25,511 bases of DNA from Treponema sp. UBA6852. GTDB lineage: Bacteria > Spirochaetota > Spirochaetia > Treponematales > Treponemataceae. Positions 16,125 through 23,259 of this stretch are shown here, piece by piece (within the stretch, counting starts at the first letter, position 1; every line of letters starts with the position of its first letter). The notes beneath the pieces were generated by a model. It worked only from the letters and a program-made list of their open reading frames with translations, did no database searches and was not told the origin of the DNA. Both the position numbers and the translations under genes were made by a program. The DNA lies in contig DKDI01000030.1 of NCBI GenBank assembly GCA_002449305.1, forward strand, positions 1 through 25,511. Reading direction: 5' to 3'.

Positions 16125-17306
16125 ATGGCTGCAAAAAAAATTTGCCGTAATGAAAAACTGCAATTAAAAGGTTCCCTTAGAAAAAATGGTTTTGACCGCT
16201 GGAGGCTTGTTACAAACGCTGTAAGTTCAGTTTCCGGCGAAGAAAAAACTTTCTTCATTGAATTTTACGCTGTGAACCCCGCCTTGTCTCCCAAAGAATG
16301 CGTGCTTGGATTTAAAAACCGTTTTAACAAGTCTACAGAAGATTTTCAGTACGTTTTGGCAGGCTCTGAAACTGCAAAGAATTTCACTTCTCAAACTTAT
16401 GTTTCACCTTCATTTTTTATGATAAAAGCTGGAGTTCTTTCTTTAAGCACAAGCCAGATGAATTCTTATTTTCCGTCCGAAATCTTATCTGCAAAAAAAA
16501 GCGAATATATAATTTCAGCCAAGCAGGAAGAATTGCCAGCCTGCATTTTGGCGCATGACTATACTTCGGGCGCAATAAAAGTTACAGACGAAGATTTGCG
16601 TGCGCATCCGGAATATATGGGAAGTTCTGGCACTATGTCTTGGAATTTAAAGTTTTCACGGAGCATTTCGTTTTCTTCAGACTACAGAACAAAAGACATA
16701 AACTGGGCTGTTCTTGGCGGCAAGACTGATTTTTCCGGCACAATAATTTTCAACAATGAAGAGTACAATGTGAATCCGCGGAATTCTTTTGGATATTATG
16801 ATAAAAACTGGGGCAGGGATTTTTCTTCTCCGTATTTCCATTTAAGCTCTTCGAATTTTACAAGTGAAATTTCTGGGCGGCTTTTGGACGCTTCTGTTTT
16901 TGCGGTTCAGGGCGAATACAAGAATAAAGTTTCAGTGCTTGTTTCAATTGAAGGAAAAAATATTGAATTTCATGCAAACAAGCTGAAAAAAAATCAGATA
17001 AGCTATGACTGCCAGGAAATGAATGGAACAGAAGATGAAGGCTTAAAGCTGCATTGGTCTGTTAGCGTTCACGACAGGCGTTATGTAATTGACATTGATA
17101 TTTTCTGCAACACAAAGGAAATGTCTCTGCGCGATTTTGAAAGTCCTGCTGGCGGAAGGAAGGTTATGCGGATTCTTGCAAGCGGCTCTGGAACTGGAAA
17201 ATTCAAGCTGTATAAAAAAATGAAGAAAAATCTTGAGCTTTTGGAACAGGCTGACATCTCCAAGTGCATCTGCGAATACGGCAATCTTGAAACCGCAGAA
17301 AAATAA
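16125..17306 (+). CDS. Tocopherol-cyclase-like family protein
   Basis: A 393-aa protein from ATG 16125, chosen because GGGAAG lies 4 nt upstream. A longer TTG start at 16104 is possible but has no ribosome site. The C-terminal half holds the block SFGYYDKNWGRDFSSPYFHL (near residues 220-240), which resembles the conserved 'Y.e.nwG..fP..W.W.qan' region of the tocopherol cyclase/lipocalin-like family (Pfam Tocopherol_cycl). Plant and cyanobacterial members close the chromanol ring of vitamin E. Bacterial members in anaerobes have no proven reaction, and tocopherol synthesis is not expected here. No signal peptide or membrane segment is seen. It stands alone between the 73-aa gene and clpB. Family assignment is moderate; function is unknown. 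Confidence 0.65.
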   Translation: MAAKKICRNEKLQLKGSLRKNGFDRWRLVTNAVSSVSGEEKTFFIEFYAVNPALSPKECVLGFKNRFNKSTEDFQYVLAGSETAKNFTSQTYVSPSFFMIKAGVLSLSTSQMNSYFPSEILSAKKSEYIISAKQEELPACILAHDYTSGAIKVTDEDLRAHPEYMGSSGTMSWNLKFSRSISFSSDYRTKDINWAVLGGKTDFSGTIIFNNEEYNVNPRNSFGYYDKNWGRDFSSPYFHLSSSNFTSEISGRLLDASVFAVQGEYKNKVSVLVSIEGKNIEFHANKLKKNQISYDCQEMNGTEDEGLKLHWSVSVHDRRYVIDIDIFCNTKEMSLRDFESPAGGRKVMRILASGSGTGKFKLYKKMKKNLELLEQADISKCICEYGNLETAEK

Positions 17307-17319
17307 TCCTTAAAAAAAT

Positions 17320-17348
17320 TTGCTTTTTAGTTCGGAAATTTGTATATT
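17320..17348 (+). promoter_or_regulatory. Sigma70-type promoter of clpB
   Basis: TTGCTT (17320-17325), a 17-bp spacer and TATATT (17343-17348). This gives a leader of about 12 nt carrying AGAGGAAA before the ATG at 17367. No CIRCE (TTAGCACTC inverted repeat) and no sigma32-like boxes were seen. Confidence 0.55.
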
Positions 17349-17366
17349 CCTTTTTAGAGGAAATTT

Positions 17367-19952
17367 ATGAACTACGAACAGATGACATTAAAAATGCAAG
17401 ATGCGCTGCAAAGCGCAAGCAGCTTGGCCCAGCAAAGAGACCACAGCGAAATAGGCAATGAGCATCTTTTGTATGCCATGCTTAATCAAAAAGACGGAAT
17501 GATTCCTCCGTTAGTTGAACGGATTGGACTTCAGCCTTCTTCTTTGCAAACAAATCTTGAAAACTTATTGGACAAATATCCTGTTGTGAAAGGCCAGACG
17601 CAAATGTCTTTGTCTTCAAGTGCGCAGAAAGTTCTTGCCAAGGCAGAAAAGGAAATGGCTTCTTTAAAAGACCAGTTTCTTTCTACTGAGCACGTTTTTC
17701 TTGCGATGATTCAGGCAGACGACAATGTTGGCGAGCTTTTGAGAAAATCAGGCTGCGACAGGAATACAGTTCTTGAAGCCCTGAAGTCCGTTCGCGGAAA
17801 CCAAAGTGTTGATTCCCAGGATCCGGAAAGCAAGATGCGTTCTTTGGAAAAATACTGCACGGATTTAACTGCGCGCGCCCGTCAGGACAAGATTGACCCG
17901 GTTATCGGCCGTGATGAAGAAATCCGCCGGGTAATGCAGGTTTTGTGCCGCCGAACAAAGAACAATCCGGTTCTGATTGGTGAGCCTGGCGTTGGTAAGA
18001 CTGCGATTGTTGAAGGTCTTGCACGCCGAATTGCAAGCGGAGATGTGCCTGAAAGTCTTAAAAACAAGCGTCTTCTTTCCCTTGATATGGGAAGCCTTGT
18101 TGCCGGTGCAAAGTTCCGCGGTGAATTTGAAGAGAGGCTAAAAGCTGTAATCACTGAAGTTACAAAGTCTGAAGGACAGATAATTTTGTTCATCGATGAG
18201 CTTCACACGATTGTTGGGGCTGGCGCAAGCGAAGGTTCAATGGACGCTTCAAACTTGCTAAAGCCAGCGTTGAGCCGTGGGGAAATTCACGTTATTGGTG
18301 CTACAACTCTTGACGAATACCGCAAGTACATTGAAAAAGACGCGGCCCTTGAGCGACGTTTTCAACAAGTTTATTGCGCTGAGCCGACTGTTGAGGACAC
18401 AATCGCTATTTTGCGCGGACTCCGCGACAAGTACGAAATTCATCACGGAGTTAGAATCAACGATGAGGCTTTGGTAAGCGCGGCAGTTCTTTCAAACCGC
18501 TACATCACAAACCGCTTTTTGCCAGACAAGGCGATTGACTTGGTTGATGAAGCCGCAAGCCGTTTAAAGATGGAAATTGAAAGCCAGCCTACCGAGCTTG
18601 ACCAGATTGAGCGAAAACTTTTGCAGCTTCAGATTGAAAAGCAGTCTTTGAGCAAGGAAGACGACAACGCTTCAAAAGAGCGTCTTGAAAAACTTGAAAA
18701 AGAACTTTCAGAGCTGACTTCAAAACGCGATGCCATGAAACTTCAGTGGCAGAACGAAAAAAACAGCATCGACAAGAGTCGCAAGATAAAAGAAGAGCTT
18801 GAAGAGGCTCGCTTTAACGAAGAGAAATATACACGTGAAGGCAACCTTGCAAAAGCCGCTGAATTAAAGTACAGCACAATTCCTTCATTGGAAAAGCAGC
18901 TTGCAGAGGCTGTTGCCCACGACAAGGAAGTTGAGGCGAACCCAGAGCGCGAGTCCCTTTTGCGGCAGGAAGTTACAGAAGAAGACATTGCGCGTGTTGT
19001 AAGCAACTGGACAGGAATTCCTGTTGCAAAAATGCTTTCTAGCGAAAAGCAAAAATATTTGCAGCTTGAGGAAGTTCTTCACAAGCGTGTTATTGGGCAG
19101 AACGAAGCCGTGCAGGTTGTAAGCGATGCAATTCGCCGTAACCGTTCCGGCTTGAGCGACCCGAACCGTCCGCTTGGCAGCTTCCTGTTCATAGGACCGA
19201 CTGGTGTTGGTAAAACAGAGCTTGCAAAAACTCTTGCAGACTTCTTGTTCAACGATGAAAAGTCGCTTACCCGAATCGATATGTCTGAGTATATGGAAAA
19301 ATTCAGCGTGAGCCGTTTGATTGGCGCGCCTCCGGGATACGTTGGCTACGATGAAGGCGGTCAGCTTACAGAAGCAGTCCGCCGCAGACCTTACAGTGTA
19401 GTTTTGTTCGATGAAGTTGAAAAAGCGCATCCTGATGTTTTCAATGTTCTTCTTCAGGTTCTTGATGACGGAAGATTAACAGACGGACAGGGCAGAGTTG
19501 TGGACTTTAAGAACACAATTATCATTATGACGAGCAACTTGGGAAGCGAGCTGATTCTTGATGCTGACACAGACGAGAAGATGAAAGAGGCAAGAACTCA
19601 GATTGACGGTTTGCTTAAAACGCATTTCCGCCCGGAATTCTTGAACCGAATCGACGAAATTGTAATGTTCGGCCGTCTTGACAAGAGCTGTATTGGCGGA
19701 ATCGTTAAGATTCAGCTTGAGCGTGTTGCAAAACGCCTTGAAGACAGAAGAATTGCAATTAAGTTTGACGATTCTGCTGTGGACTTCATTGCAGAAAAAG
19801 GCTATGACCCTGCGTTTGGTGCCCGCCCTGTAAAGCGTGCGGTTCAGACTTGGGTAGAAAATCCGCTTTCAAAGGAACTGCTTGAAGGAAAGTTCGCCGA
19901 AGGCTGCACGATAAATGTTTCGAGCAACGGACGTGAGCTTGTGTTTAAGTAA
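17367..19952 (+). CDS. clpB: ATP-dependent disaggregase ClpB (Hsp100)
   Basis: An 861-aa cytoplasmic AAA+ chaperone that rescues aggregated proteins together with DnaK/DnaJ. Domains in order: Clp N-terminal repeats (1 to about 145, with HSEIGNEHLLYAML and STEHVFLAMI); NBD1 with Walker A GEPGVGKTA (about 205-213) and Walker B ILFIDELHT (about 274-282); a coiled-coil M domain (about 400-535, rich in Lys/Glu, with EKLEKELSELTSKRD), which marks ClpB rather than ClpA or ClpC; NBD2 with GPTGVGKTEL (about 610-619) and VVLFDEVEKAHPD; and the small C-terminal domain with GYDPAFGARPVKR. The length matches the family. AGAGG ribosome site. Confidence 0.97.
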   Translation: MNYEQMTLKMQDALQSASSLAQQRDHSEIGNEHLLYAMLNQKDGMIPPLVERIGLQPSSLQTNLENLLDKYPVVKGQTQMSLSSSAQKVLAKAEKEMASLKDQFLSTEHVFLAMIQADDNVGELLRKSGCDRNTVLEALKSVRGNQSVDSQDPESKMRSLEKYCTDLTARARQDKIDPVIGRDEEIRRVMQVLCRRTKNNPVLIGEPGVGKTAIVEGLARRIASGDVPESLKNKRLLSLDMGSLVAGAKFRGEFEERLKAVITEVTKSEGQIILFIDELHTIVGAGASEGSMDASNLLKPALSRGEIHVIGATTLDEYRKYIEKDAALERRFQQVYCAEPTVEDTIAILRGLRDKYEIHHGVRINDEALVSAAVLSNRYITNRFLPDKAIDLVDEAASRLKMEIESQPTELDQIERKLLQLQIEKQSLSKEDDNASKERLEKLEKELSELTSKRDAMKLQWQNEKNSIDKSRKIKEELEEARFNEEKYTREGNLAKAAELKYSTIPSLEKQLAEAVAHDKEVEANPERESLLRQEVTEEDIARVVSNWTGIPVAKMLSSEKQKYLQLEEVLHKRVIGQNEAVQVVSDAIRRNRSGLSDPNRPLGSFLFIGPTGVGKTELAKTLADFLFNDEKSLTRIDMSEYMEKFSVSRLIGAPPGYVGYDEGGQLTEAVRRRPYSVVLFDEVEKAHPDVFNVLLQVLDDGRLTDGQGRVVDFKNTIIIMTSNLGSELILDADTDEKMKEARTQIDGLLKTHFRPEFLNRIDEIVMFGRLDKSCIGGIVKIQLERVAKRLEDRRIAIKFDDSAVDFIAEKGYDPAFGARPVKRAVQTWVENPLSKELLEGKFAEGCTINVSSNGRELVFK

Positions 19953-19970
19953 TTTGTAGCGATGTTATGA

Positions 19971-20006
19971 AAAAGCAGTGTTGGAAATTCCAACACTGCT
20001 TTTTTT
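19971..20006. terminator. Bidirectional terminator between clpB and the HU-like gene
   Basis: A perfect 11-bp stem (GCAGTGTTGGA / TCCAACACTGC) with a 3-nt loop, followed by TTTTTTT on plus and flanked by AAAAA on the left, which gives a T-run on minus. It ends both convergent genes. Confidence 0.9.
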
Positions 20007-20017
20007 ATCACTTTCAT

Positions 20018-20794
20018 TTAAGCCGAAACCACCGAAATTGGATTCTTGCTTATAGAGGTTTTTAATGTGCTGCTTGTCCTTGAACCCCAGCTGCTTGCAG
20101 TTCGCACTACAATAAACCATTTTGATTCTGCTTTTGCAATATCCGGCAAGAAAAATGACAAATCTTTTGGAAAATTTCTGAAAAGTTTTGAAACTTTATT
20201 CCAGTTTTCTTCGTTTTCATCGATTTTGCCAGATTCAAGAACAGGCGCAAAGAATATGCCTGTCTCGTCATTGCTTCCTGCAATTTTTAACCTTTCTCCA
20301 GAAATTCTCATTCCGCCTCCTTCTGTTATTTCAAACCCAGTTTTGTTAGTTGAAAGATCTGTGAAGGTTGCTATAGAAGGAGAGGTTTCAGCTTTTTCAA
20401 GAGAATCAATTTCAATATCGGAAACAGAGAACTTTGCGGTTTTTGAGGGAGTAAACCCGACACCGAATGCAGGAACATCTTCTGCCGTTGGATTTTCTGA
20501 TTCAATGCTGCCTTTGGAAGTAAGATATAAAGTTCCAAGATCGAACAGATTCAAGCCTTCTCCATTTTGCAGTTTTTCAAGCATTGCTATCTTGAATTCT
20601 GTTGCTACAGTTCTTATGATATTTTCAGAAATCAATGGATTGTTCTTGTGAACTGCTGCAATTATGTTTTCAAGGGTTGCAGTGTTGCGGTTTACTGTGG
20701 CGAATTGTTTTTCGCCGTCGATTATGTGTCTTTTTCTTACCGTTACATTTACTGTTTTTGTAGAGCCAGTGTGCTCTGTAATAAGTTCTGCCAT
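20018..20794 (-). CDS. HU/IHF-like DNA-binding domain protein with DUF4469-type C-terminal domain
   Basis: A 258-aa protein. The first about 125 residues match the HU-like (HU-HIG) fold: NRNTATLENIIAAVHKNNPL then ISENIIRTVATEFKIAMLEK, followed by NLFDLGTLYLTSKGSIESEN as the strand pair. The C-terminal part (about 130-235, with GGGMRISGERLKIAGSNDET and IFFAPV) is like the DUF4469 / Bvu_2165 C-terminal domain, usually a beta-rich partner of such HU-like domains. The family is common in Bacteroidetes and also seen in treponemes; its job is not settled, and nucleoid or cell-surface-related roles are both possible. A TATAAT box at 20816-20811 (minus) and AGAGG 10 nt before the ATG are seen. Confidence 0.75.
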   Translation of the reverse strand: MAELITEHTGSTKTVNVTVRKRHIIDGEKQFATVNRNTATLENIIAAVHKNNPLISENIIRTVATEFKIAMLEKLQNGEGLNLFDLGTLYLTSKGSIESENPTAEDVPAFGVGFTPSKTAKFSVSDIEIDSLEKAETSPSIATFTDLSTNKTGFEITEGGGMRISGERLKIAGSNDETGIFFAPVLESGKIDENEENWNKVSKLFRNFPKDLSFFLPDIAKAESKWFIVVRTASSWGSRTSSTLKTSISKNPISVVSA

Positions 20795-20824
20795 AGGGGC
20801 ATTACCTCTTATTATAAAATTTTC

Positions 20825-20854
20825 TTGACTCGGACAGTCTTTTCACGGTAATAT
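20825..20854 (+). promoter_or_regulatory. Plus-strand promoter divergent from the HU-like gene
   Basis: TTGACT (20825-20830), an 18-bp spacer and TAATAT (20849-20854). It overlaps the upstream control region of the HU-like gene. An 8-bp inverted repeat TCACGGTA / TACCGTGA (20843-20850 and 20873-20880, 22-nt spacing) straddles the predicted start and may be an operator. Confidence 0.45.
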
Positions 20855-20860
20855 TAGTAA

Positions 20861-20931
20861 CACTATTAGCCATACCGTGAGTATGTTCTAGTCGCCGTTT
20901 TTCAGTACCAGTGAAAAGCGGCTATTTTTTT
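20861..20931 (+). ncRNA. Candidate small RNA, about 70 nt
   Basis: A plus-strand unit with a promoter at 20825-20854 and a strong terminator at 20889-20931. The terminator stem pairs TAGTCGC...TTTTCA with TGAAAA-GCGGCTA around a GTACCAG loop, with a 3-nt bulge, followed by seven T. There is no ORF of note inside, and no plus-strand gene upstream that would need this terminator. The RNA would start in the promoter of the HU-like gene and run away from it. No Rfam-like family was recognised. Confidence 0.45.
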
Positions 20932-21008
20932 GCGGAAAGTTCCGAAGTTTCCGCGCTAGTCTTAAATTGCCTCCAAATTTATCATTTTTTCTATATTAAT
21001 TATTAATG

Positions 21009-21689
21009 TTAATATCCTTCTGCTATCCATCTGTCTCGCTCTGCCTGCACTTCATATTCGTTTTGCAGGTCTAATTTTCGCATCTTTGGACAGATGGAAT
21101 CGATAAATTTTTTGAAAGTAAATTTTACAAGATATTCGTCAAATTCTTTTTCTTCATTTGAACGTAAAAAATTTGGATAGCTTTTTAGCGTCTTGAATCG
21201 GATTTCTGCCGCCTTTGCAGATGTCCCAAAGACTTTTTGAATTTCTTTTGCATCCATCTTTTTGCCGCGTTTTTCAAGCTCTTTTATTACTGGCTCTGGC
21301 ATAAGCATTTCTGCGGCAAAGAAATTTGCCTCAACTTCTTGCTTATTATAAAGCTCTGTATTTTTTTCGCCTGCGTTTAAATCATGATTGCTTTCATAAT
21401 GGAAAAGCTCGTGAAGTATTGAGAACTTTGAATGTGTGGACGGCTTTGTTTCATTATAAAAAATTGTGTAGCATCCATTTTGCTCATAAAGTTCTGCTGA
21501 TTCGCTTTTAAAATATATCCGTAGAAAGCCATGTTTTTCTGCCCAGTTAAACGAATGAAGTTCCAAGTCTGAAAAATCTTCAATGATTTTCGCAGTTTTC
21601 AGCGGAAATGTTGTTCCAAGTGGCAATTTTACAAGCTTTTCGTGGGCAGCAATATAAGATTTCTTAAAGTCAGGTTTATAAGTCGCCAT
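21009..21689 (-). CDS. ImmA/IrrE-family metallo-endopeptidase
   Basis: A 226-aa zinc protease of the COG2856/ImmA-IrrE group. The zinc motif HELFH is at 93-97, followed by the family's third-ligand region EVEANFFAAEMLMP (Glu120). Such proteases cleave or release partner XRE repressors in phages, integrative elements and stress systems. The start is placed at ATG 21689, because AAGGAG lies directly before it and it overlaps the end of the XRE gene by 14 nt; an upstream in-frame ATG at 21725 lacks this. A long C-terminal region (about 150-226, with conserved aromatic and charged residues) may sense the trigger. It is co-transcribed with the XRE repressor. Confidence 0.85.
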   Translation of the reverse strand: MATYKPDFKKSYIAAHEKLVKLPLGTTFPLKTAKIIEDFSDLELHSFNWAEKHGFLRIYFKSESAELYEQNGCYTIFYNETKPSTHSKFSILHELFHYESNHDLNAGEKNTELYNKQEVEANFFAAEMLMPEPVIKELEKRGKKMDAKEIQKVFGTSAKAAEIRFKTLKSYPNFLRSNEEKEFDEYLVKFTFKKFIDSICPKMRKLDLQNEYEVQAERDRWIAEGY

Positions 21690-22032
21690 GTTCCTCCTTT
21701 TCATCTTCTTCCCAGATTTTGCCAAACAGCAGTTTCATTGCGGCATCAGCTTTGTCAAGGTCAGAATCATTTAGTTTTTTCAGGTTTCGCTGAATAGAAT
21801 TTAATTTCATGTTTGTTTCCTTAAAATTGAAGTTTCCTAAAAGCTCGTCAGTTGAAACTTCAAAAAACTTTGCGAGCTTCAACAGTGCATCCTGCCGTGG
21901 AACAGTGCCGTTGTTTTCCCACATATTAACACGGCTTTTTGTTACTCCGACAGCATTTGCAAGCTGCTCCATTGTAAGATTTTTTCCCTCCCTTAACTTT
22001 CTTACTTTTTCTTTGAAAAAAGTGTTACCCAT
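21676..22032 (-). CDS. XRE-family helix-turn-helix repressor (partner of the ImmA-like protease)
   Basis: A 118-aa protein with an N-terminal Cro/CI-type HTH: KVRKLREGKNLTMEQLANAV and GVTKSRVNMWENNGTVPRQD (about 9-48), then LLKLAKFFEVSTDELLG. The C-terminal helical tail (about 70-118, ending WEEDEKEEHGDL) is highly charged and could be the protease-sensitive or dimerising part. It overlaps the ImmA-like gene. AAGGGTG lies upstream of the ATG as a poor ribosome site. An AT-rich region upstream contains a TTGTACAA palindrome (22110-22117) inside the arms TTCTTTT / AAAAGAA (22099-22105, 22121-22127), a possible operator. Confidence 0.88.
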   Translation of the reverse strand: MGNTFFKEKVRKLREGKNLTMEQLANAVGVTKSRVNMWENNGTVPRQDALLKLAKFFEVSTDELLGNFNFKETNMKLNSIQRNLKKLNDSDLDKADAAMKLLFGKIWEEDEKEEHGDL

Positions 22033-22098
22033 TAACTTTTCACCCTTGCACTTTATATGTGCCTTTTAATAAAAAAACTCTGTATTCCTTTGTAAAAA

Positions 22099-22127
22099 TT
22101 CTTTTGTATTTGTACAATTAAAAAGAA
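22099..22127. promoter_or_regulatory. Possible operator of the XRE-ImmA pair
   Basis: Inverted repeat TTCTTTT / AAAAGAA with 15-nt spacing, centred near the perfect 8-bp palindrome TTGTACAA (22110-22117), 67-95 nt upstream of the XRE start. It is proposed only from symmetry and position. Confidence 0.25.
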
Positions 22128-22222
22128 CTTTTGATATGATAAATATAACTCTAGAAAACCACTTTGTCAAGCATTTTAAATGTTTTTGTGCAAAATGATT
22201 GTACTTTTGGATTGTTTTTAAA

Positions 22223-22327
22223 TCCGTGCCGCGGACATGTACAAGTCCGTGTTGCGGATATGGCTACGTCCGTGCCACGGATATGTATGTGTCCGCTATG
22301 CGGATATGTGAATGTCCGCGCCACGGA
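22223..22327. repeat. 23-bp-period tandem array of short palindromes (4 full units plus a partial fifth)
   Basis: Units start at 22223, 22246, 22269, 22292 and 22315, exactly 23 bp apart. Each reads TCCG-N5-CGGA-YATG-N6, ending in G in units 1-4; unit 5 stops after CGGA. The arms TCCG and CGGA are identical in all five. The central N5 differs: TGCCG, TGTTG, TGCCA, CTATG, CGCCA. The array is much more GC-rich than its surroundings. It occupies the middle of a 406-bp gap between the XRE gene and the antitoxin gene. It has no spacers like those of CRISPR. Confidence 0.85.
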
Positions 22328-22438
22328 CTAAAATGGAGCTTATTCGTGCTTAATTATAGTAAGAAAATTAAAAATACAATTGCTTTTTGAAAATGACTAT
22401 GTTAAATTTATTTTAGATAGTTTTAGGAGGATTTTTTT

Positions 22439-22660
22439 ATGGTTGTTAGTATGACTATTCAGAATGCTGATAATGCGCTTCTTTCTGCCATTAAGAGTGT
22501 GTGCAAACTGCATCCTGCGGCTAAGGTTTCCATAAAAAAGCAAAATTCTCTTGCTGATGAATTAAAGGCTGAGCAGGCTGAAGTCCTTGCGGAATATGAG
22601 AAAGGCACATTGAAAGCTTTTTCTTCCATGGATGAATATGAGGCCGCTCATGGTCTATAG
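22439..22660 (+). CDS. Antitoxin of a YafQ/RelE-type toxin-antitoxin pair
   Basis: A 73-aa protein starting MVVSMTIQNADNALLSAIKS, with the ribosome site AGGAGG 8 nt before the ATG. The middle (KKQNSLADELKAEQAEVLAE) is a charged helix, and the end (GTLKAFSSMDEYEAAHGL) looks like a toxin-wrapping tail. It does not look like the ribbon-helix-helix DinJ/RelB N-terminus and may belong to another antitoxin family. The identification rests mostly on its position: the toxin start lies 11 nt inside this gene. A weak promoter (TTGAAA then TATTTT, 16-bp spacing) lies about 20-50 nt upstream. It would neutralise the toxin and probably repress the operon. Confidence 0.8.
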   Translation: MVVSMTIQNADNALLSAIKSVCKLHPAAKVSIKKQNSLADELKAEQAEVLAEYEKGTLKAFSSMDEYEAAHGL

Positions 22661-22919
22661 AATCGCCACGACAAAACGTTTTGACAAAGACTACGCAAAA
22701 TTATCGCCAGCAGACAGAGAACTTGCAAAAAATGTAATCAACCGACTTGCAAATGACGAAATCTTGGAGCAAAAATATAAAGATCATCCGTTGAAAGGCG
22801 AGTATGCCGGTTTTAGGGACTGCCATGTAAAGCCTGACCTTGTGCTGATTTACAGCAAAAATAAAGATGCGTTAATTCTTACGGCTTTCAGAATAAATTC
22901 TCACAGCGAGTTGTTTTGA
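22650..22919 (+). CDS. YafQ-family mRNA interferase toxin (RelE/ParE superfamily)
   Basis: An 89-aa protein. The ATG at 22650 is chosen because it gives the family N-terminus MVYRIATTKRFDKDYAKL, has GAGG 6 nt upstream and overlaps the antitoxin by 11 nt. YafQ catalytic positions are seen: His46 (in DHPLKG), His59 and Asp63 (in CHVKPDLVLIY), His85 and Phe89 at the C-terminus (NSHSELF). The residue matching Trp68 of E. coli YafQ is Leu64. YafQ cuts mRNA on the ribosome, mostly at AAA codons, during stress. The catalytic set looks intact, so an active toxin is likely. Confidence 0.88.
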   Translation: MVYRIATTKRFDKDYAKLSPADRELAKNVINRLANDEILEQKYKDHPLKGEYAGFRDCHVKPDLVLIYSKNKDALILTAFRINSHSELF

Positions 22920-23017
22920 TAAATTGCGTAAATGATAAAAAGCTAGTTGTAATCGATTATTTTTCAGATAAAATATAAATAAGTAGCTCAAGTTTTTTTA
23001 TTACAGGAACATCTCAT

Positions 23018-23051
23018 TTGATATTTTTGCATACAGATGCAAAAATATCAA
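23018..23051. repeat. 15-bp perfect inverted repeat (hairpin 1)
   Basis: TTGATATTTTTGCAT (23018-23032) and ATGCAAAAATATCAA (23037-23051) with an ACAG loop. It is about 100 bp after the toxin stop. No T-run follows directly on either strand, so it is not a standard intrinsic terminator. Confidence 0.75.
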
Positions 23052-23180
23052 GCAGAAAAACAGGACAGACTCTTCCGTGTTCTAAAACCGAAACTTCAAT
23101 GTTGTCTTCTATAATGTAGTTTGATATAAATTGCTAGTTCTTATTCAAAAGGAAGTCTGCAATATTTATAATACTGATTC

Positions 23181-23221
23181 CTATTTCGCAAAATCAATAA
23201 TTTTTTAATTTTGCGAAATAG
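23181..23221. repeat. 14-bp perfect inverted repeat (hairpin 2)
   Basis: CTATTTCGCAAAAT (23181-23194) and ATTTTGCGAAATAG (23208-23221) with a 13-nt loop. It lies 39 nt beyond the stop of the frameshifted ORF that follows the second XRE gene. Only A/T-rich flanks, with no clear T-run. It might stabilise RNA 3' ends or bind protein. Confidence 0.7.
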
Positions 23222-23259
23222 AAGTTATTTTATAACATCATATTCCAATTGTTTTTTAT

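Larger units (their letters stand above)
22920..23259. other. Gene-poor stretch with two long perfect hairpins and possible coding remnants
   Basis: 340 bp without a convincing gene. It holds a 15-bp perfect inverted repeat at 23018-23051 and a 14-bp one at 23181-23221 (listed separately). On the minus strand a frame at 23014-23193 can be read through one TAG (23136-23134). It contains EDNIEVSVLEHGRVCPVFLL, which looks protein-like, but it has no start signal and may be a decayed gene or chance. Confidence 0.35.

Noticed and set aside
17307..17366. CIRCE or sigma32 heat-shock control upstream of clpB
   Set aside because: The 60-bp gap contains only an ordinary sigma70-like promoter and a ribosome site; no TTAGCACTC inverted repeat.
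18885..19430. 181-aa minus-strand ORF inside clpB
   Set aside because: Shadow of the conserved clpB frame; no start signals.
20046..20651. 201-aa plus-strand ORF opposite the HU-like gene
   Set aside because: No ribosome site and no recognisable domain; the minus-strand frame has a clear HU-like domain and start signals.
22223..22327. CRISPR-like array
   Set aside because: The period is only 23 bp, the short arms repeat but there are no unique 30-40-bp spacers, the centres vary by a few bases, and no cas genes are near.
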